This document shows, one piece after another, positions 1-5,875 of a DNA stretch of 7,414 bases. Every line of letters begins with the position of its first letter. Position 1 is the first letter of the stretch. A program made the translations under genes and the position numbers. Where the stretch lies: NCBI GenBank assembly GCA_944358685.1, contig CALVRQ010000066.1:1-7414 (forward strand), given 5' to 3'. Under the pieces are notes generated by a model. That model was not told the origin of the DNA, ran no database searches, and worked only from the letters and a program-made list of their open reading frames with translations. The stretch comes from an uncultured Bacilli bacterium (GTDB taxonomy: Bacteria > Bacillota_I > Bacilli_A > RF39 > UBA660).

Positions 1-2
1 CA

Positions 3-68
3 CCATTAGAAGTTAAAGCGAACTTTGTCTATTTTATAGGTGGGTTTGCTGTTCATATAAAATTATAG
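3..68 (+). CDS. C-terminal end of an unidentified, possibly membrane, protein (5' end outside window)
   Basis: Only one of the three plus-strand frames is open from the window edge; it encodes 21 residues ending in TAG at 66-68. The other two frames stop within the first 16 bases. The tail is rich in hydrophobic and aromatic residues (VYFIGGFAVHIKL), which would fit the last part of a membrane segment. A good terminator follows 16 bases after the stop, which supports a real gene ending here. The fragment is too short to assign to a family. Confidence 0.45.
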   Translation, partial: PLEVKANFVYFIGGFAVHIKL

Positions 69-83
69 TGTTTTATAACACAA

Positions 84-125
84 AAAGCCATTTCTTTGAC
101 TGGAAATGGTTTTATTTTTTCTTTT
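84..125 (+). terminator. Intrinsic terminator, probably bidirectional
   Basis: An 11-bp stem pairs 84-94 with 103-113 (one G-T wobble, an otherwise perfect GCCATTTC/GAAATGGT core) around an 8-base loop, followed by a T-rich run at 115-125. It ends the gene that stops at 68. On the minus strand the same hairpin lies 35 bases past the stop of the gene at 148-747 and is followed by a shorter T run (82-86), so it may serve both convergent genes. Confidence 0.8.
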
Positions 126-147
126 AATTGTTTCAAGCATTGTTATT

Positions 148-747
148 TTAATTGATTTTTCTTTTTATAAAAACTTTCCCTTGGAATAAGTATTCTTTTT
201 TTGCTTCAGCTTCTTTGGTAAAAACAGGATTCCAATACGATTCTGAAGCTTCAATGGCTTGGATTAAAGATAAATTGTTATTAGGAATATAAATATCACT
301 AGATTTGAATAGTGTTCCTGTTAGTCTTAGTTCAAAAATATGTTCTCCTTTAAGTATGTTTTGCCAATAATCTAGATTATCTTTATCTGTAACCCAAATA
401 GAATGCATTCTACTAGGATATAGTTGAAATTTATTCCTACGGCATATTTCTAAGGCTGCTTCACATTTTGTTTTATTAGCATTACAGATTATTCTATAAG
501 CATCTTTTAATAGAGTTTTTGTTGTTTCTATATTTTCTGAATCTTCTTGTAAATATTTTTTTAAGTAAGTTTCTAGGCTAGCATAGCTACCATCGGAACA
601 TCTGACATTTGTATTAAACGATGGTATACTTAAACCACTATTAGAATAAAAATTATCATCTACAATAAATTCATTACCTATTTGCCATAATTCATCGTGT
701 TCATTTTCTCTATGAATATGATACATAGTTTTATTATTAACTTGCAT
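148..747 (-). CDS. Uncharacterised 199-residue protein resembling DUF2441; possible ADP-ribosyltransferase-like fold
   Basis: No experimentally known function is recognised. The C-terminal half resembles the DUF2441 family as I recall it: a basic patch with LYPSR around residues 109-113, an aromatic strand (SIWVT, 116-120), LRLTG at 140-144, D151, YWNP at 171-174 and a closing EYLFQGKV at 185-192. There is no signal peptide or membrane segment, so it is probably cytoplasmic. The order of features (YH at 9-10, an aromatic strand followed by a Trp helix, a late acidic residue, a final E-x-x-x-x-G-K-V strand) recalls small ADP-ribosyltransferases such as Arr; that is an inference only. The start at 747 is backed by an AAGGAT ribosome site 5 bases upstream; Met8 is less well placed. 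It lies 58 bases downstream of the Rel gene on the same strand with no terminator between, so the two are probably co-transcribed. Confidence 0.72.
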   Translation of the reverse strand: MQVNNKTMYHIHRENEHDELWQIGNEFIVDDNFYSNSGLSIPSFNTNVRCSDGSYASLETYLKKYLQEDSENIETTKTLLKDAYRIICNANKTKCEAALEICRRNKFQLYPSRMHSIWVTDKDNLDYWQNILKGEHIFELRLTGTLFKSSDIYIPNNNLSLIQAIEASESYWNPVFTKEAEAKKEYLFQGKVFIKRKIN

Positions 748-805
748 GTTAATCCTTCTTTCTTTGATAAAATTAATTCTTTTTAGATGTGTTACTTAAG
801 TGGCT

Positions 806-2248
806 TTATTTGCAAAATTGTTTGATTAATCTTTTGGCTTTTATCGTTTTAACTTTATCTTCCCATTCTAACCTTGGTCCAAAGGATAGCGGATTTGTAA
901 TTATTTTTATTCTGTCTTTATTTTGAAGGGTATAATCAACGCTTACATACTTGTCATTAACTATTGCGCCAACCATTGTATTTCCTATATCTGTATGTAA
1001 TTTATAAGCGAAGTCAATTGGGGTACTTCCTTTTGGAAGTTCAACAATATCACCTTTTGGAGTATAGACATATATGGTTGTATTAAACAGTTCTCTTTTG
1101 ACACTATTAACGAATTCATAATTATCAGATATGATTGAATTTAATTCACTAATTGATTTGAAAAATTGATATTTATTTTTTAAATCGTCTTGCATGCTTT
1201 CTTCAGCATCGTTTTTGTGCAGATCCCAATAAGCTGGCAGTCCATAAGTGTCTATTTTATCCATATCATGAGTTCTTATCTGCACTTGAACTAATCTATC
1301 ATTTGGGCCAAATACTGTTGTGTGCAATGACTGATACATGTTTGTTTTTGGATTAAATATATAATCTTTAAATTTATTATTTATTGGATGATAGACACTA
1401 TGAACATAACCTAAGGTTCTAAAGCAATCGTTTATATCATTTACCATAATTTTAATTGCGACTAAATCATGGACATCAATAATTTTTTTACCTCTAATAA
1501 CTTGTTTATATAAACCATATATGCTTTTTATTCTCTGTTTATGTTCAAAAGGAATGTTATTATCAACTAAAACATTTCCTATTGTTTCTAGGGTTTGATA
1601 AATAACTTTATCTAAATCATCTTTTATTGCTTCTATTTGTTTTGATATACCATCATAATAATCTCTTCTTAAGTAATAGAGAGCTAAATCTTCTAGTTCT
1701 GATTTAATTTGATATGCGCCTAGATAGTAAGCAAGAGGAGAAAAGATTTCCATTGTTTCAAGAGCATTTTCTTTTTGTTTAAATTCACTTTTATATTCTA
1801 ATGTACGCATATTATGAAGTCTATCAGCTAATTTGATGATAACAATTCTGACATCTTCTTCTAAACTTGTTATTATTTTTCTAGTATTTGTGGCGACTTG
1901 CTGTTCTTTAGATGAAAAATTCATTTTGCTAATTTTGGTGACACCATCGACTAGATCTGCTATAGTTTCATTGAACATAACGGCTATTTTTTCTTTACTC
2001 ATGATAGTATCTTCGATTGTATCATGTAATAAAGCTGCACATATTGTATCCGAATCAGCTTTCATTTCAGATAATATAAAAGCGACAGATAAGGGATGAA
2101 CAATATAATCTTCTCCACTCTGACGCTTTTGCCCTTCATGCATTTTATTCGCACACCAAAAGGCTCTAGTAATATCATCTAAAGATTTCTCATCATTGAT
2201 GTAATTTCTTATGTTATTCATTAAATTTTCAAAATTCACTTCCTTCAT
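806..2248 (-). CDS. rel: Short Rel-type (p)ppGpp hydrolase/synthetase homologue, synthetase probably inactive
   Basis: A RelA/SpoT homologue that would turn over the alarmone (p)ppGpp in the cytoplasm. Domains in order: HD hydrolase about 25-150, synthetase about 215-345, TGS about 391-452. The hydrolase set is complete: R42, H51, H75-D76, E79-D80, D142 and N146 (KLADRLHNMRTL). The synthetase keeps R239 and K241, D261, the KFKDY and NMYQSLHTT motifs with Y305 and H309, but the catalytic Glu of the usual EIQIRT motif is Gln (VQVQIRT, Q321; codon CAA), and AAHW is PAYW. The TGS keeps the tRNA-end-binding type His (H418). The protein ends at residue 480, a few residues past the conserved W-x-x-x-VKT segment; the helical, zinc-finger and ACT/RRM domains of about 730-residue Rel proteins are absent. 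The start has a GAGG ribosome site and a strong promoter. Likely a hydrolase, less likely a bifunctional enzyme. Confidence 0.95.
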   Translation of the reverse strand: MKEVNFENLMNNIRNYINDEKSLDDITRAFWCANKMHEGQKRQSGEDYIVHPLSVAFILSEMKADSDTICAALLHDTIEDTIMSKEKIAVMFNETIADLVDGVTKISKMNFSSKEQQVATNTRKIITSLEEDVRIVIIKLADRLHNMRTLEYKSEFKQKENALETMEIFSPLAYYLGAYQIKSELEDLALYYLRRDYYDGISKQIEAIKDDLDKVIYQTLETIGNVLVDNNIPFEHKQRIKSIYGLYKQVIRGKKIIDVHDLVAIKIMVNDINDCFRTLGYVHSVYHPINNKFKDYIFNPKTNMYQSLHTTVFGPNDRLVQVQIRTHDMDKIDTYGLPAYWDLHKNDAEESMQDDLKNKYQFFKSISELNSIISDNYEFVNSVKRELFNTTIYVYTPKGDIVELPKGSTPIDFAYKLHTDIGNTMVGAIVNDKYVSVDYTLQNKDRIKIITNPLSFGPRLEWEDKVKTIKAKRLIKQFCK

Positions 2249-2284
2249 AAAACCAACCTCACTACTAATTATAATTTATTGTTA

Positions 2285-2313
2285 ATAATACTACCTTTTA
2301 GAAATAAATGCAA
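2285..2313 (-). promoter_or_regulatory. Promoter of the rel / DUF2441-like unit
   Basis: Read on the minus strand, TTGCAT (2313-2308) and TATTAT (2290-2285) are separated by exactly 17 bases. Transcription would start near 2278, about 30 bases before the rel start codon, leaving room for its GAGG ribosome site at 2260-2257. No clear operator or attenuator is visible in the short leader. Confidence 0.7.
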
Positions 2314-2369
2314 GGCTTTTATAGAAAAATTGTATTTTTTTATATAACTATTCACGTATATAAATTGTG

Positions 2370-2398
2370 TTGCTTTATTTTATTTTTACTGATATATT
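2370..2398 (+). promoter_or_regulatory. Extended -10 promoter ahead of the response-regulator remnant
   Basis: TTGCTT (2370-2375) and TATATT (2393-2398) are spaced by 17 bases, and a TGn extension (2390-2392) directly precedes the -10. The promoter fires away from rel, so 2285-2398 is a divergent promoter region. It still looks intact although the gene behind it is broken, and it could now supply transcription to the lipoprotein gene at 2690, since no terminator is seen in between. Confidence 0.6.
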
Positions 2399-2425
2399 AA
2401 AAAAGAATAATACGAGGCGAGTAAC

Positions 2426-2651
2426 ATGATTAATTTTATCATCTGTGATGACAATGAATTTTTTTTGATGGATATTTGTAAGATTGTAGATGATTTTTGT
2501 GTTAAAAAGAATATAAATTATAAAATATATCCTTTTAAAAGTTATAATTTTGAATTTATTAAAAAAAGTATTTGATTATGCTATTGAAAAAAAATATATA
2601 AATACAAATTTAGTGGAAATAAAATTATATTTTATTAAAAATATTGATTAA
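2426..2651 (+). pseudogene. Remnant of a response-regulator receiver domain (AgrA/LytTR-type), frameshifted and truncated
   Basis: An ATG at 2426 with a GAGG-type ribosome site opens a 49-residue frame starting MINFIICDDNEFF, the typical first strand and acidic pocket (CDDN) of a receiver domain. It continues with a helix and a YKIYPFKSY segment like the second strand of AgrA/ComE-type regulators, and ends at TGA 2573-2575. Just after a run of seven A (2561-2567) the reading continues one frame over (KVFDYAIEKKYINTNL...) to TAA at 2649-2651, which fits a one-base insertion in the A run. The phosphorylated Asp, the rest of the receiver and any DNA-binding domain are missing. It may once have paired with a histidine kinase, but none lies nearby. 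The 49-residue product could still be made but is unlikely to function as a regulator. Confidence 0.65.
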
Positions 2652-2672
2652 TATTGAAATTACATATATACT
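2644..2672 (+). promoter_or_regulatory. Possible promoter of the lipoprotein gene
   Basis: TTGATT (2644-2649) and TATACT (2667-2672) are separated by 17 bases. Transcription would start near 2679, right at the ribosome binding site, which is an unusually short leader, and the region is AT-rich enough to give such matches by chance. Read-through from the promoter at 2370-2398 is the alternative. Confidence 0.35.
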
Positions 2673-2679
2673 TAAAAAT

Positions 2680-2685
2680 AGGTGG
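2680..2685 (+). promoter_or_regulatory. Ribosome binding site fixing the lipoprotein start at 2690
   Basis: AGGTGG lies 4 bases before the ATG at 2690. The upstream in-frame ATG at 2654 has no comparable site and would place 12 extra residues ahead of the signal peptide, so 2690 is preferred. Confidence 0.75.
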
Positions 2686-2689
2686 TAAA

Positions 2690-3124
2690 ATGAAACAAAT
2701 TCATAATTTAATGATAATTTTATTTTTTAGTTTGTTTTTAACTGGATGTGGCAAACAGACTTTGAAATGTTCTAAAACTGAGAAGTTAGAATCTGGAAAA
2801 GCGGTGGAACAACAAATTATTGTTTTTGAAAATAATAATGTTAGTAAATATAGCGCTAGTATGCAATTTACAGTTAATGATAAATATGATGATTTTAAAA
2901 GCACGCTTTTTGAGAGTTTAGTATCTCCTTTTAAAGAGTATGATAATAAGGAAGGCATAAAATACAATGTAAAAAAAGATGACGATAATATTTTAATTAC
3001 AATTGAAGGCGATTATAGTAAAATGGATTCGGAGGTTCAAGAAAGTTTAGGACTGTCTAAAAATGTTTCATTTAATGAAGCTTTGGAAGCTTTAGAAAAT
3101 GATGAATATAATTGTAAGCACTAA
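2690..3124 (+). CDS. Small surface lipoprotein of unknown function (YehR/DUF1307-like in shape)
   Basis: The 144-residue product begins with a short basic region, a hydrophobic segment (about residues 7-17) and a lipobox LTGC with Cys20 as the lipidated residue, so it is exported and anchored on the outer face of the membrane. The mature part is about 125 residues, charged and Lys/Asp/Glu-rich, with alternating strand-like segments (SASMQFTV, YNVKKDDDNILITIEGDY) and a helical end. The size and pattern recall the YehR/DUF1307 lipoproteins, but this is a weak resemblance and no function is proposed. Two further Cys, C27 near the start and C142 three residues from the end, could form a disulfide. 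The gene stands alone on the plus strand between a decayed regulator and a convergent TnpB remnant, and its stop codon sits inside its own terminator. Confidence 0.85.
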   Translation: MKQIHNLMIILFFSLFLTGCGKQTLKCSKTEKLESGKAVEQQIIVFENNNVSKYSASMQFTVNDKYDDFKSTLFESLVSPFKEYDNKEGIKYNVKKDDDNILITIEGDYSKMDSEVQESLGLSKNVSFNEALEALENDEYNCKH

Positions 3125-3140
3125 TTTTTAGTGTTTTTTT
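3116..3140 (+). terminator. Intrinsic terminator overlapping the lipoprotein stop codon
   Basis: A 9-bp stem pairs 3116-3124 with 3128-3136 (one G-T wobble) around a 3-base loop, merging into a run of seven T at 3134-3140. The TAA stop at 3122-3124 forms the inner left arm of the stem. Confidence 0.75.
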
Positions 3141-3342
3141 GTGAACAAAAATTTATTGATTTAATAGATTGTTCAAATCCTTTTATATATTTTTCTAAGT
3201 CTTCAAACATTATATTAACTGCTGCATTATAATCGCGATTGTACATAATGTAACATACCGGACATTACCATTTCTTTACGCCATCATCTTTAATGTTTAA
3301 TTCATTTAGCGTTTCACAAATATTTGTTCTTGTAAATGACAT
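3121..3342 (-). pseudogene. C-terminal remnant of a TnpB/OrfB (IS200/IS605-type) protein
   Basis: The minus-strand frame reads MSFTRTNIC then GVKKW, a stop (TAA, 3267-3265), then CPVCYIMYNRDYNAAVNIM and a charged helix to TAG at 3123-3121. This matches the end of TnpB/OrfB proteins: a four-Cys zinc ribbon with W-x-CPxC as its second half, then the RDxNAAxNI motif carrying the last RuvC-type Asp. Three signs of decay are visible: an in-frame stop between the Trp and the second Cys pair, loss of the second Cys of the first pair (CETL where CxxC is expected), and absence of the rest of the protein, about 300 residues. The frame stays open upstream to about 3369, where similarity fades and a terminator for the next gene begins. 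No TnpA gene or clear element end was found. It is a relic of an insertion or of a TnpB-only element. Confidence 0.72.
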
Positions 3343-3370
3343 TTTTTTACAAAACAAATTCCTAGTACAT

Positions 3371-3402
3371 AAAAAAATAACGAGCTTAATTTGCTCATTA
3401 TT
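3371..3402 (-). terminator. Intrinsic terminator of the thioredoxin-like gene
   Basis: On the minus strand a 10-bp stem (3402-3393 with 3385-3376, one T-G wobble, GAGC/GCTC core) closes a 7-base loop and runs into seven T (complement of 3371-3377). The TAA stop at 3400-3398 is within the left arm. Confidence 0.8.
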
Positions 3403-4252
3403 TTAAACCTATTTCTTTGAATACATTATCTAAATCAGTAGTTTGATTAGTATAACCACTAATTTCAGTTACTACTTTTTTATCTTTAATAGCTAAAGTA
3501 AGTGGAGTTCCCCAATCTGAATTATCGTCAAAATAACTTAATGATGATAGTATGTCTTGAACATCTCCACTATCCATAGTATCAATTTCTAAGAAGTAAA
3601 CCGGAAGATCATTTTCACCAGCATAATCATTTACAAATGGTAAATACTGTTCACAGTAGCTACATGTTGATTGAGTTACTATCATAACAAATGGTGTATC
3701 ACTATTATATAGGCATTCATATTGGTCATAAGTTAGTTTAGCAAGATTTGGATATTCTTCGTCAGTTTCAGTATTACAAGTAAATTTAATAAATCCAGAA
3801 TCTTTTAAAAATTTAGAAATATCATCACTATTATCTAAGTTTTCATCTAAACCATCAGTTACTTTTCCGTTTTCAACAATAACTAAAGCGGCATCATCAT
3901 ATGATACTTTATCTGTTTTTAAATCATTTTTTATATTTTTTAAATCAGAATTTGATAGTTCATCACTAAGATAGTAAATACCACGACCGCTTTCTTCGGC
4001 TGCTTTGTTTAAAGCTTTCTTTTCGTCGTCACTTAGTCCATCAGAGATAGCTAAGGCGTATTTATCATCTTGTTTTGATAAACATTCATATTGTTTATAG
4101 TTTACACTACCTAATTTACTGTAATCCTTATCGGCCTTAACGCTACACGTAAATGTTTTATCTGCCTCTGGCCATAAAGCAATTATTAATATTATTGCAA
4201 CAATTAAAATTATTGAAATAAAAAATATTAGCATTCTTTTGTTTTCATTCAT
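3398..4252 (-). CDS. Membrane-anchored protein with two tandem thioredoxin-like repeats, only the second with CxxC
   Basis: The 284-residue protein has a single N-terminal membrane segment (about 8-26), after which the rest would lie outside the cell. Two repeats follow: about 33-156, opening FTC then YKQYECL, and 157-284, opening FTC then YDQYECL. The second carries a thioredoxin-type active site, C197-S-Y-C200, followed by a Pro (P205), and a GTP segment at 248-250 whose P250 fits the conserved cis-Pro. It resembles the thioredoxin-like accessory proteins of the bacteriocin-transport (PedC/BrcD) type. The first repeat has no CxxC and no cis-Pro, so it is probably structural or a binding domain. 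Likely role: thiol-disulfide exchange on exported proteins; the substrate is unknown. The start at 4252 has AAGAGG 6 bases upstream; a longer frame from 4309 would run through the promoter. It lies 84 bases downstream of the NAD(P)H-hydrate repair gene. Confidence 0.85.
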   Translation of the reverse strand: MNENKRMLIFFISIILIVAIILIIALWPEADKTFTCSVKADKDYSKLGSVNYKQYECLSKQDDKYALAISDGLSDDEKKALNKAAEESGRGIYYLSDELSNSDLKNIKNDLKTDKVSYDDAALVIVENGKVTDGLDENLDNSDDISKFLKDSGFIKFTCNTETDEEYPNLAKLTYDQYECLYNSDTPFVMIVTQSTCSYCEQYLPFVNDYAGENDLPVYFLEIDTMDSGDVQDILSSLSYFDDNSDWGTPLTLAIKDKKVVTEISGYTNQTTDLDNVFKEIGLK

Positions 4253-4257
4253 ATTGT

Positions 4258-4264
4258 ACCTCTT
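4258..4264 (-). promoter_or_regulatory. Ribosome binding site fixing the thioredoxin-like start at 4252
   Basis: On the minus strand AAGAGGT lies about 5 bases before the ATG at 4252-4250. The alternative ATG at 4309 has no such site and lies upstream of the -35/-10 pair, so it would not be on that transcript. Confidence 0.75.
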
Positions 4265-4276
4265 CTTTCCTTTTAT

Positions 4277-4306
4277 ATAATAACATATTTGAGGTTTTAT
4301 TATCAA
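4277..4306 (-). promoter_or_regulatory. Extended -10 promoter of the thioredoxin-like gene
   Basis: TTGATA (4306-4301) and TATTAT (4282-4277) are 18 bases apart, with a TGT extension immediately before the -10. Transcription would start near 4270, about 18 bases before the start codon. No terminator is seen between this point and the stop of the upstream gene at 4337, so the gene may also be read from further upstream. Confidence 0.65.
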
Positions 4307-4336
4307 CATTTTGATATGAAATTTTAATGAAAACGC

Positions 4337-5812
4337 TTAGTTTTTAGTGAATTTTTGAATAACCTGGCTTAGATGATTAATGGTATCACTGGCAAGCATA
4401 CTAACACTGCCTTTTTCTTCTTCGGCGAGCATTCCGGCAAGACCATTAATGTAAGCCGCCAAAGCAACTGTTTTTAAAGTTGGTTTTAAATATCCAAAAA
4501 GCCCAATTATAATACCGGATAAAACATCTCCACTACCAGCAGTGGCCATCCCTGGACATCCTGTATTAACGATATATACAACGCTTCCATCTGTAATGAT
4601 TGTTGATGGGCCTTTTAATAATAAAATTATTTGATTAGTTTTAGCATAATTTTTAGCAATATTTATTTCATCTTTAATTATTTCTTCAATGGATAGACCT
4701 GTTAGTCTAGAAAATTCTTTAAGATGAGGTGTTAAAATTAAACCTGGTTTTAAAGTTTTAGTTTTGGCAATGGTGTTTAACCCATCAGCATCAATAACTA
4801 TTGGTATATGATAATTATTAATAATATAGTTTAAAATTTTCTCATTATCTTTAGTTTGATTCCAACCTATTCCTATTAATAAAGCGGTGATTTTTTCTAA
4901 TGATTTATCAATAGCATCTTTATTATAAATCATTTGGCCATCTTTATCTGGAATTGGATGAATGGTGCTTTCTAATAGGTATGGACTGATACTTGGAATT
5001 ATACTATTAGATGTTATTATTCTAGCGACTCCAGCTCCAGATGTTAGGGCTAATAAACTTAAGTTGGCTAATTTTATAGAACCACTGTAATTTTGACATC
5101 CACCTAGTATTCCTACTAGTCCATAATTACCTTTATTACTATTGTTTAATCTTTTAGGAATATAATTTTTAAAATCACTTTCTTCTAAAAGGTAATAGGT
5201 TTCTCCAACAATATCTATGTCAATATTTTTGTTAATTAAATTATCAATATTATCTTTAGCCATATTTAATAAATGACCTGGTTTTAAAGCACCTATAGAT
5301 ACAGTTAATGTAGAGTGAATACAGGTAGTAGCTAGGCCATTATTTGCGTCAAGACCACTATTTATGTCTATGCTGATGATGGGTTTATTTGAAGTGTTCA
5401 TTTGATTAATTAGATTTTCTATATGCTTTGGCATTGTTCCATTAAAACCTGTTCCATATATTGCATCGACTAAAAGGTCATATTTTTGAAAATTAAAATT
5501 GTTTTCATATGTGTAAATTGGTATTTTATTTTCTAAACATAAATTAAAATAATGTTTGCCATCTTTTGAAAATTTATTTTCAGTTAATAGTATTTCAACT
5601 TGATGACCATTTTTGTATAGATGATTAGCTAAGGCATAACCATCACCGGCGTTATTACCTGTGCCGGCAACAATTAGGATTTTACCTTCAAAGTTATAGC
5701 TTTGCATAACAGCAATAGCGGCTTTATCCATTAAGTTTAATGAGGAAATTTTATTTTGAATGGTATATTTATCACTTTTTTTCATATTTTCTTTAGATAT
5801 TACCTTTTGCAT
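4337..5812 (-). CDS. nnr: Bifunctional NAD(P)H-hydrate epimerase / ADP-dependent NAD(P)H-hydrate dehydratase
   Basis: This 491-residue cytoplasmic enzyme repairs damaged NADH and NADPH: the N-terminal half interconverts the R and S hydrates and the C-terminal half dehydrates the S form using ADP. The epimerase (YjeF_N) domain spans about 1-205 with GTGNNAGDGY at 50-59, VDAIYGTG at 115-122 (D116) and SIDINSGLD at 147-155. The ribokinase-like (YjeF_C/CARKD) domain spans about 215-491 with KGNYG-LVGILGG at 227-238, VIDADGLN at 339-346, LTPHLKEF at 360-367, LLKG at 398-401 and the catalytic GMATAGSGD ending in D429. All expected motifs are present and the length is normal for the fused form. The start at 5812 follows a GGTGAT ribosome site; a TTG-started extension to 5842 would contain the -10 box and is rejected. 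Housekeeping role; no terminator is seen before the next minus-strand gene. Confidence 0.93.
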   Translation of the reverse strand: MQKVISKENMKKSDKYTIQNKISSLNLMDKAAIAVMQSYNFEGKILIVAGTGNNAGDGYALANHLYKNGHQVEILLTENKFSKDGKHYFNLCLENKIPIYTYENNFNFQKYDLLVDAIYGTGFNGTMPKHIENLINQMNTSNKPIISIDINSGLDANNGLATTCIHSTLTVSIGALKPGHLLNMAKDNIDNLINKNIDIDIVGETYYLLEESDFKNYIPKRLNNSNKGNYGLVGILGGCQNYSGSIKLANLSLLALTSGAGVARIITSNSIIPSISPYLLESTIHPIPDKDGQMIYNKDAIDKSLEKITALLIGIGWNQTKDNEKILNYIINNYHIPIVIDADGLNTIAKTKTLKPGLILTPHLKEFSRLTGLSIEEIIKDEINIAKNYAKTNQIILLLKGPSTIITDGSVVYIVNTGCPGMATAGSGDVLSGIIIGLFGYLKPTLKTVALAAYINGLAGMLAEEEKGSVSMLASDTINHLSQVIQKFTKN

Positions 5813-5816
5813 ACAT

Positions 5817-5836
5817 ATCACCCTATGTTCATTATA
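5817..5836 (-). promoter_or_regulatory. -10 box and ribosome binding site of the NAD(P)H-hydrate repair gene
   Basis: On the minus strand a consensus TATAAT (5836-5831) is followed by AGGGTGAT (5824-5817), which matches the 16S anti-Shine-Dalgarno well and lies 4 bases from the ATG at 5812. No good -35 is seen at 16-18 bases, and the leader would be very short, so the promoter part is tentative while the ribosome site is firm and decides the start. Confidence 0.5.
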
Positions 5837-5875
5837 CACCAAAATTTTATTGATTATTAGTTTTAAATAGGAATG

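Noticed and set aside
792..805. Short palindrome around ACTTAAGT after the rel stop as a terminator
   Set aside because: The stem is short, nearly without G or C, and is not followed by a T run.
1833..2099. Open frame of 88 residues on the plus strand inside rel
   Set aside because: It lies wholly within the strongly conserved Rel hydrolase coding sequence on the other strand, has no ribosome site and looks like a shadow of that gene.
2561..2569. Programmed -1 frameshift at the A7 run in the receiver remnant
   Set aside because: The frame that continues the similarity is +1 relative to the start, and the product is truncated anyway, so decay by a one-base insertion is simpler.
2561..2600. 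Reading UGA as Trp (Mycoplasma code) to extend the receiver remnant
   Set aside because: Reading through in that frame gives no receiver-like sequence, and the intact genes checked use TGG for Trp.
2701..2967. Open frame of 88 residues on the minus strand inside the lipoprotein gene
   Set aside because: It is antisense to a gene with a clear ribosome site, signal peptide and lipobox, and shows no motif of its own.
4253..4309. Upstream ATG adding 19 residues to the thioredoxin-like protein
   Set aside because: It overlaps the promoter and puts a poorly hydrophobic, basic stretch ahead of an otherwise normal signal anchor.
5813..5842. TTG-started 10-residue extension of the NAD(P)H-hydrate repair enzyme
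   Set aside because: The extension contains the TATAAT box and lacks a ribosome site; the ATG at 5812 has a good GGTGAT site.
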